Source: Lethocerus indicus (taxonomy: Eukaryota > Arthropoda > Insecta > Hemiptera > Belostomatidae). From it: DNA of 64,000 nucleotides. Positions 11,601 to 22,537 of the stretch are shown one piece after another. Below the pieces are notes generated by a model. That model was not told the DNA's origin. It did no database searches and worked only from the letters and a program-made list of their open reading frames with translations. How positions within the stretch are numbered: position 1 is the stretch's first letter; each line of letters opens with the position of its first letter. The DNA lies in the NCBI GenBank assembly GCA_019843655.1, contig JACDQD010000004.1, positions 12,710,001-12,774,000 of the forward strand, given 5' to 3'. Both the position numbers and the translations under genes were made by a program.

Positions 11601-12366
11601 ATCGATAAGCAAAAGGGAACTGAAAACTAATTTCTTTATAGGATAGTTCAATGATTTAGGTAGAGGGGTCACTCAGATCTGAACTTATTCTAAGCGATTA
11701 ATCCACATCAGTCTGGCAAAATTAATTTATACGTAAAACTTTTTTATGTGCACGTGTATTCGATAGGTCCTATTTTAAATTACATGATATAGCCACATAA
11801 CCTGATTTGGCTTTAGTAGAGTCTTACAACAATGACTGTTGTCATAATAATACATGGTTCATAAAACCAACTGTAATTTATAACGGGGCTCGTCCTTCTT
11901 TGTGTTTTACCAATAGCGGAAATTCTCGCGTATTTATATATAAATAACATTCCATGAAAATTCTAAAGTCTAACTCTAAAAACTAATTTGAAACCAATCT
12001 TCCGTGATATCGGTAACCTCGAGAGCTGGGTGAGTGCCCTATTCTGTCCCTTTACCACGAACCACAAAATGATTCAATTAGGCTTCAGGCAGGGGGCCGC
12101 TAATATGTAACTTACATCTTGGGAAGCTTATATTGCTTTAGTGTTATGTACTCTTCTCGACTGAATTCTGCAATTCGAACATTGCAATTTGACAGAAACG
12201 CGATTAATATCATCGGTAGCATCAAATAGCCATTATCGGTTTGCGAGTTTGAAATTGAATTTTGAGTTGCAATTTTAATTAATGTGCGCTGTGGGACGAA
12301 GTGGCCGTGGGCTTTACTGGTGGGCGTTAAGAAGGGCCGGTTGGTTAAATATCGGTAAGACCGCAA

Positions 12367-13060
12367 CCGCCACTTCTAAACTGGATTGAAGCCGACGGCC
12401 GTCCCTTTTACGAGCGAGTCAACCCGGCCTCCCTTTACGACCCCACACCTCTTTTTTTACCTTTTACAACTCTCCCAGGGTAAGGGCGGGCGGTCACTTC
12501 GAATGCCGAATACGACCACGTCAAAGTTTTTCCGACGTTTGGAGCGCTTTTATTGACGCGAGGAAAATTGAATGGCGAAGGCAAGCTTTATTTATTTCAG
12601 CAATTAAATGCTTGACTGTGAGATGAAGAAAAACGTTGAAAAGAAATGGGCCAAACGTTACTGTGAAGACGTATATCATATTTGGAACGCATTGTGAAGG
12701 AACTGTATCTGACATTGCTACCACATAATGCTAATATAAAACTGGCTGCATTAATTTGACGACAAATAATTTTTTTTCCAAACGTTTTTCCCAACTTGTC
12801 CCCAATTTAGAGTCTACCGGGGGCGAATTTTCCTAGAGAACAGACAGAGGTCATTTGAAGGTCGTCAGGATGTTTGATTGTCCCTGTCACCTTTAAATGA
12901 CCTCTGTCGTTCTCTAGGAAAATTCGACCGGATTCAGACTTCTCTTCCACTGGTTTCCCTGTCCAGCCCCACTGCCTTAGTCCAATTCGCCCATTCACCG
13001 CCCGGCATCCGCTTTCGCGTTCTCTAGCGCCTTGGCCTTCTCCGCGGGGCTAGTATCACT
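12367..13060. other. GC-richer non-coding block around the 38-bp hairpin
   Basis: CpG-containing sequence (CCGACGGCCGTCCC near 12392) flanks the stem-loop. No gene is recognised on either strand. Confidence 0.3.
12823..12926. repeat. Near-perfect 38-bp stem-loop
   Basis: The left arm from about 12824 (CGAATTTTCCTAGAGAAC, then AGACAGAGGTCATTTGAAGG) and the right arm 12889-12926 (ACCTTTAAATGACCTCTGTC, then GTTCTCTAGGAAAATTCG) are complementary except for one bulged base and one G-T pair. The loop is about 26 nt. It lies in a GC-richer block. It may be a microRNA-type precursor, a tiny foldback element or a regulatory hairpin; the sequence alone does not decide. Confidence 0.85.
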
Positions 13061-13747
13061 CCGTTAAACCAATAAATAAATAAATATACATTAGCAATAA
13101 ATAAATATATATAAAATTCTTTTAAATTATAATGGTGTGTTCTTCGCTACTAGACTGCTGTATTAGCCCTATCCATCCCATTGACTTTCTTCTTTCATTA
13201 CCTTATTATTCCGACGACTCAATTTAGTTCTAAGAATTATAATTTGCATTGTACCTTATTATTAACTGTTTCTTAAATATAAATATATGATTAAATTAAT
13301 TGATTCATAATTAAAATGATAAAAAATTGGCCATATTAGTTGTATTTGCAACCGAATTACTAATCGTTTGAAGCTCGTCAATGGTATTATCGGTTTACCA
13401 TACCTTTTGGTGGCACCAATTGATTATTTGCGGTAATTTGTAATTTTCTTGCGGTAATTTATAGCTTGTTTTCTTGGAAGCAGAGGCAATTGACGGCTAC
13501 CGCGTTGGAAGCATCTCATCGATTCTAGATCGACACAAGCTTCATGCAACGTCACAGGTCTACCGTAATTAACCGTAATGTAATATAAGTATAATAATGT
13601 AACAATACAATATACAATTACAGTAATTTAAGAAGTTTAAGGGGGGGATATAATTTCCACTCATTACTTTTCCCTTACCCGCCCTCCAAAAACATTTAAT
13701 CCCCTCGAAATAAAAAACGCAATCCTATCCCTCCCGTCGAAAAAAGA
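13061..13747. other. AT-rich spacer before the jockey fragment
   Basis: A repeated TAAATAAATA tract at 13070-13115 and otherwise featureless DNA. Confidence 0.5.
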
Positions 13748-14412
13748 ACTGTGTTATGATATAATAACGTCTGAAATACTAAAACAACTACCTGACAAAG
13801 CCACACTACACCTAACGCATATTTATAATTGTCTTAAGAACCACATACTTCCCAGTACTATGGAAATATTCAATCATCAAAATGATACATAAACCATCTA
13901 GGCCAGTACACGTATCATCCTATCGTCCTATAAGCCTGCTTCCGGTCCTAGGGAAAACTTTAGAAAAACTCCTTCGTATTTACCCTATCCTCTAACATTC
14001 CTAATTCTAACACTCCTCTAACATTCTACCTGACCACCAATTTGGTTTCCGAGCCCAACATTCGACCACCCAACAATGTCATAGCATTGTAGGCACCATC
14101 GCGATTGCTTTTGAAAAAAGTAATACTGTTCAGCAGCCTGCCTGGACGAGGCACAAGCTTTTGACCGCTTGTGGCATGAAGGACTACTCTGGAAATATCA
14201 TTTACCTTCAATATATTACCTCAACCTAAAGTCCTATCTCTACGATCGTCATTCCCAAGTTAGTCGGGGCTCTGAATTGTCTACCCTACGATGTCTCCAA
14301 CCTCACCCTGCACACAGATCTTCAAGTCCCGCTTGTCCGAGACCTTTCCACGCACATGGCAGACTCGATACACTACATTTAAACGAGTTGAAGCTACTTC
14401 TTCGTTCCTGAC
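13748..14412 (+). mobile_element. Jockey-like non-LTR retrotransposon fragment (reverse transcriptase), broken
   Basis: Conserved reverse transcriptase blocks are readable on the + strand with frame changes: YDIITSEILKQLPDKATLHL near 13754; after a frameshift SSYRPISLLPVLGKTLEKLL near 13917; then DHQFGFRAQHSTTQQC near 14030, CLDEAQAFDRLWHEGLLWK near 14135, and YYLNLKSYLYDRHSQVSRGS. The sequence then jumps to NLTLHTDLQVPLVRD near 14300, which resembles the element's C-terminal end, so the YADD catalytic block and the rest of the palm are deleted. The order and spacing fit the jockey clade. There is no intact ORF, endonuclease domain or poly-A end, so the copy is dead. Confidence 0.85.
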
Positions 14413-15599
14413 AGGAGCGGTAAGATTAACTCTAACTTAAAATAGCATATAGTATATTGCAAATAATGTAACATTTGCAGATGTATTACTCTTTTTTCTG
14501 GAATGCCTTGTGAAAGGACAGCATTTCTACCGTATAACGAGGCTGATGATGAGAGCAGAATTTTATGGGGATTATGGTTTATTTTGCTTCAGTTACAGGG
14601 ATGCCATTTAATATGTGAACACAAAGGAATTGAATTTATAAAGGAATAAGTCAATAATCGTTTTTATATAGGTTCAAAAGATGTTCGTTACATCATTTCA
14701 TGCCGTATATTAGATTTTTTAAAAACTGATTTTCATCTTCTTTTATACAGTTTTGCTGTTTTCGATAAGTATTTTTTCCACCGAAGATGTACTTAAATGG
14801 GAGATTGTTTGAAAGAAAGTGTGTAATCCGCTCTCGGGAAAACTAATCAAAAAGGCTTAGTCGGATTCAAAGCCTTTAACACTAAAGAGGAGGGCGGCTG
14901 ACATTTTACTGGTGACAGGCAAGTAGCGTCTCAGGTGCAGAGAAGAAGAGTGGAACAGAATCGGTTGTCACTCCGGACGGAATTGAAGTATTTTTAGGCA
15001 TAACAGTAAGAATCTTTGGAAGGTCAGGATTATAGTATATTATACATTTAACTTCTCTCTATGAATGCTCTTAAAACACGTTTAAACATGTTTCAAAACG
15101 CTAACACAGCGCCGAAACACGTTTTAAAACAGTTCAAAACTCAAGAAAAGTAAAAAGTGGGAGAAAAGGACGTTTTCAAGCATTTGTAACTGTGTATTAC
15201 CTTTTTAACAATTTTAGGCGTCTGTCATATTCTTTGGGCCTTTGTAGCGCCTTGAAGTGTTTTTAAATATGTTTTGGGGGCTTGATTAGCGTTTCGATGA
15301 GTATATATAACACAAAATTAAAAAAAGAACAAACAATACCTTACCTAAGACTAAGGATAACACACCACTGAAAATGGAAACGACATATACAAACTATAAA
15401 AACAATAACAAGAAAATTAACATTATTCAAGCAATCCAATGGGGTTTCAAACAAGAAATATTGACACAAATATGAACACAACAGGTATAAAAAAATAATC
15501 AATAAAACAGTCTGAATAACCAAAGGACTTTTAGGGACTGAAACAATTGAAACATTATATAGCATCAGAAAACAACACACAATAATAGAAAATATTCAA
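14413..15599. other. Spacer between retroelement relics
   Basis: No gene seen. A cluster of imperfect ACACGTTTTAAAA/AACATGTTTAAAC motifs occurs at 15072-15140. From about 15330 the + strand becomes A-rich and may already belong to the following relic. Confidence 0.4.
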
Positions 15600-16350
15600 T
15601 ACAACAAAGAACCACAACAAATCTAACACATTGATCAAACAACAATACTATTATATATTGGCTACTAAACAGAACATGACACTAAAAATAAAAAAGGGCA
15701 AAATCCAGAAAAACTAAGTAACTATTAACAGAATAAATAAAAACATAACAAAAAACATACAACCTACCAAAAGCATATAGCATACTAAATGCAGAAATGT
15801 ATGCATTAAAAGAAGGTACAAAAATCACTATAATATGTATATTTTATTAATAATAAAATAATAAAATACCTAATGTAAAATAAAGGCATAAATATAAAAA
15901 GGTAGTCAGAGCTTGATAAAATAAATCACAAAGGACTACTCAACGACAATAGCAACACAATGTGGTGCCCTACAAATATACTAATACCTGGTAATGGAAA
16001 AACTGATAAATTGGAATCAAAAAATTCAACAATGCACAATATAAAAATATACAATCAAACTATAAAAAACAGAAACAGAAAAAATATTAAAAACAAAATA
16101 GCGAAACAAAAACTAGAAAAAAATTACAAATAACAAACTAAGAAAAATGATATAAACATGGATAACTCCACTATATCTAACTGAACACCAAGAAGTTCAT
16201 CTGAGATTTAGATCAGGACACGCAAAAGTGCCACATTTATACTTATGACTAACAAGGACAAACCTAAATGAGAACACTGAAACAGACATAACAGTGGAAC
16301 ATAGACTAATAAATTGCAAAAAATATAAAACAGAAAGGAATAATTAAACA
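15600..16350 (+). mobile_element. A-rich relic of a non-LTR element (RNase H and C-terminal region)
   Basis: Readable pieces in one direction are AEMYALKEGT near 15800, matching the RNase H block with the catalytic Glu (usual form AELxAIxxAL); WCPTNILIPGNGKTDKLE near 15963, matching the WVPSHxGIxGNExADxxA block; then RFRSGHAKVPHLYL near 16205 and DITVEHRLINCKKYKTER near 16290, matching the RxRxGHxxLTH...xxxEHxLxxCP tail of jockey-like ORF2 proteins. Many stops and frame shifts are present. The + strand is strongly A-rich. It could be the 3' part of the same insertion as 13748-14412 or an independent, older copy. Confidence 0.6.
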
Positions 16351-19021
16351 AAAAGCTTTAGAAAAAACAACAAAATAACACAAGAGAAAATAGACTAGTT
16401 ATTATAATTCATAAAGGATACAAGACTACCATGGACATATTAAAGTAAAAAGTAGACACATCATAATGTATATCCTTGCACTATATAAAATAAGAAAATT
16501 ACAATATTTGAAGAAACAGGTACAAAAAGTAAATGTTTCAAACCTGAGTTGTACCATTTTCCCGTTGGAACAAACAAATTTTTCTTTCATTTTTATTTTA
16601 TCATTTTCTGTTTTCAAGATTTCAGCTTGTAAACAAAATAATTAATAAATACTCCAAAATTGACAAGCATAAACATTATATACATAGAAGAAATATAACA
16701 CTTTTATATAATAAAAAATCCATTTAAGATACTTATTTATACACTAATAAAAATAAATCAAATACAATCAATCAAGTACAAATAAATCTTCTTTAATTAA
16801 CTTACCTAAAAGAACTATTTGGTTACAGAAATTTGAATGAATTGGAAATACATTTTTAATTGAATAGTCATATAAAGGGTTGACATACAAAAAAAAGTCC
16901 TTTTCACTTTTCTTACATAAGTTTTTGGTAAGAAAACCAAAATAACTAATTTAGTTGAAGATATAACTTCATAAGGAAGTTTGAGCCATTTATAAACATT
17001 CCTAATGGATTTTTTAGCTTAGGTAACAATATTTAACTTGTTACAGTGTGTAAACATACTAAAAAATATTATACATAGATTATTAAGTTTTTTATTCATA
17101 ACTCAATTTCCAGTCCTGAGAATTATTTTCTATGTACAAATTTACAATTTACTAAAATTGTCAGCAAAATTTTTTTTTGTTTAATTAAAAAATGATTCAA
17201 AGAATTAATATAAATTCCAAAGTGCACATTAATCAATCACCCCCCTCCACTTTTGAGTAAATATACCATTTATAAATTCATTTTTGTTAACATTAAATAA
17301 TTACAAAACCTTTAATTTTAAGCCAAACAATAATTAAGTTTATATTTATATAATACATCTTAAAAGATTATGGTAGGAATGTTTCTTGGCATTTTATAAA
17401 CAATGTTTTATATAACAAAAGTGGTTAGTCTGAATAATTACAAAATTGTATGAAAACCTCATTCCAAAATTGCCAATAAAAACATTAATAACATTAAGTA
17501 CAGTTATATATACAAAAGTTGTATATACAATCAAACATAGAATTCATTTGAAAATAAAAGTTTACTGGTGGTTGGTAACTGAAAAAACCATTCACATATA
17601 CAACTGTATAAATCATGTTGCTCCACTTTCATAGCAAAAATTAATATTATTGACCTACTTATGTTTCTAGGCCAGGGCATTTTGGAGGCGATGTCCTCAT
17701 GATGCATGAGGAGCCCGTCACCTCCGTGATGAAATTTTTGCATAAAATAGCAATAATCTAAGTATATCCAGCAGGGGACCAAATCCCTCGCCTATCATAT
17801 CCACCGATAACGCAGACCTGTCGAAGGGTAACAGTTATGAAGACCTTTCAACCTAGTGACATACATAAAAATTCGATAGGAACGTACTATGATTTTAGAG
17901 TTAAATTAATTTTAAAAATAAATCCGCAACATCAGCAAAGTGGGGAACGAAGTAGGATCACGATAGGGACGTCTTGAACGGGCGTCAATGAGCAATTTGT
18001 GTTTAATAAATAAATAATCACAATAATATTGTACCAATGAATTCATTAATGAATACGAGCAGTAGGATAGCGATGAATATCATCATTCATTCTATACTAC
18101 CCCCTACAGTGCTTCCCTTTAATACGAATGTGAATAAAACATTTTATTCTCCCGTTATCTATGTATTCGTGAAGCGAAACCGGCTATTCGGGGGCTATTC
18201 GAATCCCGGTCGCGGGCTGTAAAATCATTCAATCGAATCATTTCAACAGATCTACAGTTTACGCAAGTTGATTTTACCCGTCGGCACTGAATTATTCTTT
18301 GTTTTCCCTTTTCCTTCAGATTGGACCCGGAGGCGCTCGAGCCGTGTTGACAGGGGCCCGTTATTAATGCCGGTGCCAGCAATCCGAGGCCACGCACAGC
18401 ATTTTTCCAGCTAAGTGACGCCTTCCACATATTAATTTTCGTAAAGTTACAGCTTGGTGAGGTTGGCGGGACAAAAAAAAAACAAAAAATTAACCCCCAG
18501 GCGGGAAATTTGTCTTAGTCGGTTGACTGACTGTCGCGTCAGACTCACAATGGCTATCTCTACCTTTAAAGTATCTAGAAATCACTGGTATTTAAAATGC
18601 GCACTGTCTCTAAGATATATAAAGTTAATGGTACCTAGACAGAAGTTAGGAAAATATGCAATATGAAATCGTTTACCGATGTTAGGTTCGGATTTTCCAT
18701 AGAGACCTCTATTAAAAAAGGCCATATCAAAAATATTATAAAACCTGAGGAAAAACGCCATGAGAACAAACAAAACAACAACACAAAAGGACTACTGATG
18801 ATGGTGAGCAACCGAAACCGTGTTAGCAAAAGATCAAATCAGTTTGAGAAAACAGTAGACCGTAGAAAGTACTCAGTTCTTCGCACGGTATATTATATAT
18901 TTTCGTAACAAATGCTGTATCAGTTTACCGTTATATAATATGTATATAAAATGTATGTAATGATAAAATTTAATATCTATATATATGCACAGCGTCAACT
19001 TTTGTAAGCAGAAATTAGAGC
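16351..19021. other. AT-rich DNA with one candidate small exon
   Basis: Very AT-rich to about 17640. A GC-richer patch at 17671-17761 after a good acceptor is discussed as a finding. 18200-18420 is GC-richer without a recognised protein. Confidence 0.4.
18792..18893. repeat. Foldback element, diverged single-arm fragment, copy 3
   Basis: GATGATGGTGAGCAACCGAA and GTTAGCAAAAGATCAAATCA match, with changes, the right-arm order of the family (gaagatggcgagcagccgaa, then ctagcaaaagaccaaacca). No partner arm is visible. Confidence 0.4.
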
Positions 19022-19140
19022 GGACGATGAGAATAAAACGCTACTTTGAAATGCACGGCGTCAAGTACTACTAACCCGCAACACCGCCGGGTTTTGCTGG
19101 TTGTAGTATTAGAATTGTGCGGGCATGACAGCCGTCATTG
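19022..19140. repeat. Second dispersed repeat family, copy A
   Basis: TTGAAATGCACGGCGTCAAG, CTAACCCGCAACACC, TTGCTGGTTGTAGTATTAGA and ATTGTGCGGGCATGACA align in order with 35170-35283. The flanks of the core, CCCGCA and TGCGGG, are complementary, so a stem-loop is possible. It is GC-rich compared with its surroundings and has no coding sense. Confidence 0.6.
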
Positions 19141-22100
19141 GGTCTTGTGCTAAAGAAGTAACTTTGAAATAATTTGATTAAATTTATAATTTCAAATTTT
19201 TCCCTTTGTTTTATACTCGATTGCCATATTTTGTTTCAGAATTGCGACATTTCCAGTTACAACGACCAATCAGTCGCCCCATCCCCCCTGTATCGAACGT
19301 CAGTTTAGAGATGTTTATTTTTTAAAAGGTTTCATCCTTCGATAAGGTCTAAAACTGCAACTGAACCAATTAAGTTTGTCAGACCTAATCTCGTTTGAAT
19401 GTTATTAGTAGAGGGCTGCTGTAGGATGGGCTACTGCTCCACCGCCCTCGTCATTAATCTTCATTTTAGTTGTCGATCTTAATCGTTCGACCAAGCTACG
19501 GGCAGTCGCTAATTATCGCTCTGTCCACCCACTTATTTCATTTTATGATTATTAACCTCGGTACGAATAATAACTGCTGCAAAATTAAGTTACCGGTCTG
19601 GGCGAATGACAGAAGATATTTTTTATATGTAGTGGAACTAAATTTCCGCCCGTTTGATAATAAAACTCATTTGTGAGAGTTAGTCCCATTGTAACGGTAC
19701 GGTGACGGGAGAGAGAGAGAGAGAGGGAGAGGGAGAGAGAGAGAGAGTGAGGGGGGATTATTGTCGAGTTACAGCTCATTTCTCGGTCCCTTCTCTGCAT
19801 ATCTCCTGCCAGGCCTAATTCCGGCATTGTTGTCAGACCCAAACCTCGGGCGCGTTTATATTCTCTTCCGCATTTGATTCTGAATACATACGGTTATGTA
19901 AAACTGACTGATGAGAGAGGAATAAAAAAAACATTTTAAATGATATACAGCCGAAACATGTCGCGACAGTTTGCTGGGTCGTTCACTGTTCGAAGACAAT
20001 TCAGAAATATTTCTGTCGGTAATTTAGACAAAATTGAGTAGTACTTTTTCTTTTAGACCTAGAACATTTTTGCTTTGTCTGGAAGACTCCATTGGACGTC
20101 GATGGTTATCTGCAGAGTGGGAAAAAGTTCGATTCAATATTATTGGTAGTGGAGCAGTCCTTTTTTACATTTATGTATACAGTTATCTAGATAAATTTGT
20201 GTCTAACACACCGAGGTTGTTACTGTCACTGAAGCGCTTTGACGTTTCGGTGATGAGGCGTGACGTCGTTAACACCGCCGGTGCTACTACCGCGCAGGCC
20301 TATTGTCGTGAAGTAAGTTTGGCCGGTAGTCTCGCCTAAGTGCCATTAAGATGCCACCGCATACAGGGGCATACTATTCACAAAGGGGAATTGTGTAGTA
20401 TCGACTAGAAAAATATTCGACCGACATTTTCACCTAAAGTAGGCTAACTTTTCACCCGCCCACCTTGGCAGCCCTAACTTCGCCCTAAGTTCTATCGACT
20501 TACCGACCAATTTTGAAGCGATCGAGGAAAGAAAATCTTCGCAGAGTTTCTAAAGTAGGTCTTCTTATATTTACAGAAAGTTAAAGTTTATGTTCAGTAA
20601 AGGGTATATTCATTTTGATCATTTATTCAGAAAACATGAATAAATGTCTCCATTTTACTACCAGGGTACTATACTCTATTGTCAAAAGGGCCACAAAAAA
20701 TAGGAATTTAGTCATAAGACTGGTACAGTAGAAAGGGTTATGGACATACGTACCATGAATTCTTGTATTTCTTGTTTCCTCTCGTCTTAAGATTCCCACC
20801 TCGTCGTGCGCTGCGGGACTTTAAGATAAACGAATCCTGCCCTCTTAGTATTTATGCCGCCAACTTATACATAAAACTAGATTACTTACTCGGTCTAATT
20901 AATTAATTAATATCTTACATAAAATGACTATTGTTATATTGGTTATTACGTACCTGCCCGGGTCTAGCCGGCAGAGATGGGACAGGTAGGTCGATTATTT
21001 CGGGAAACTTTGAAACTGTTCTTGGAACTGTTTGTGGGGCGGTGGAGCGCGGCGGGAACTCAATTACGGTTTATTCGCAGGAGCTAAAAATGTGTTGCCA
21101 TGACGCGAGGCATGGGAACTTCCTGCGGCTTAGATGACACCGCCGCCTCCTCAGTATCAATTACTGTACGTCAGTTGTCAACCCTAAGAGTGAATGGAAC
21201 TCTCATCGTTATAACAAAAAAAGCTTCATAACGGGTGATTCACCCGGCGGGCCCATCTACATTGGCTCTATCGACCCGACCCGTTTAGTGTAAGTTTTAA
21301 AGGCACTATGCTAGAAAATGTTAGACTTATTAAAAATTACAATAACCATTTAGCACTTAATAGGTAGGATATTACTACCCGGAATTTACTCTCATTGTAC
21401 TTCGGTATCGTGCTAATTTGTATTTGAGAGTAGTGGCCCAGTTGCAAATTAGTTGGGAAACGTTCTTTCGGGAACAAAATACCGAAATGAAGACAAACGG
21501 GTTTACTGGAGCTTATGGAGTTATACTGTCGGGTGGGTGAGTAGCCGAGCGGATGAATAAGAAGGCGAAATATTGATGCTGATTAATATTCATCTGCCGA
21601 GCGATCAGAAACACGCACTGCGGGTCTATTCGCCCCACACTCGTTGAAGGGCTTTCCGCCTACTGCACGGCCGTTCCCGCTATGTTAGCAGGAAGCGGCT
21701 GCAAGAGTTAAGGGAAAGGGCTACTTTAAAAGTTCAGAGGCTCAAATCGTAGTTCCGAGAAGATGTTGAGTATTCGAGCGTATGACGTCAAGACGCTCTC
21801 CGAGGAACTAAAAAATCACAGATAATATCTGCCTTAAAAATACCTCGGACTAAGTTCAGTTCACAAACTGTGAGATAACCCGAGAAGGGTTCGTTATTTT
21901 TAAAAAGAACTATTAGATACGCCGTGAGAACAGTGCAAAATACAAGTAAGGAATGTATGAGGGACCAGTATACCATGTATCCAAACACGCTGAGGTATAG
22001 GGTTCACAAGGTTAATCCCAAGGGCGCTCTATAATTAGTTTTTTCTTCAAAAGCAGTTTAATATTTTTCACCGACTTCTTAACACGTTTCGGGGAATCGA

Positions 22101-22485
22101 TCACTTCCGTCTTTGGAATGTGCATTAGAGATTGAAATTGTACTGCCTTTATTATGCGGAGTGGTGAGCCCATATTCGGAGGAGGGGAGGCGTTAGGGCG
22201 GTGTCTAGATCACCGAGTAGGCGTTCTGTAGTTACGATCTCGGGTGTAGGCCGTTTCCACCCTCTTACGTACCGAATCCCTTCCAATTAAGTCACCCCGG
22301 TGGGGGGGAAGGAGGGGTTGGTAGCGCTGGGCCAGAGTGGGCGGCCAGGTGTAACATTGTACAAGCCACTAATGACTCACACAACTCAATATATCGGTCA
22401 TGACCTACAAACTCACTACCCAAGTCTGTGTCCCGGTTATTAGATCTATCCGTATCACCTTCTTTACATTTATTACGAAACTAAC

Positions 22486-22488
<3 letters not shown>
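19141..22488. other. No recognisable gene; alternating GC- and AT-rich DNA
   Basis: Frames such as 20034-20339 (101 codons, with a GTAAGT near its end at 20313) have no recognisable similarity. The 21.5-21.8 and 22.1-22.35 kb stretches are GC-rich and could be regulatory. Confidence 0.45.
19708..19749. repeat. (GA)n microsatellite
   Basis: GA repeat interrupted by GGG steps; it creates a Leu-Ser run in a reverse-strand frame. Confidence 0.95.

Positions 22489-22533
<45 letters not shown>
22489..22533. repeat. (AT)n microsatellite
   Basis: About 22 uninterrupted AT units. Confidence 0.97.

Positions 22534-22537
<4 letters not shown>

Noticed and set aside
18190..18220. ATTCGAATCCCGG resembling a tRNA T-arm
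   Set aside because: No D-arm, anticodon arm or acceptor pairing around it.
20034..20339. 101-codon ORF with a GTAAGT near its end
   Set aside because: Donor-like sequence alone is weak; no similarity and no acceptor-defined start.
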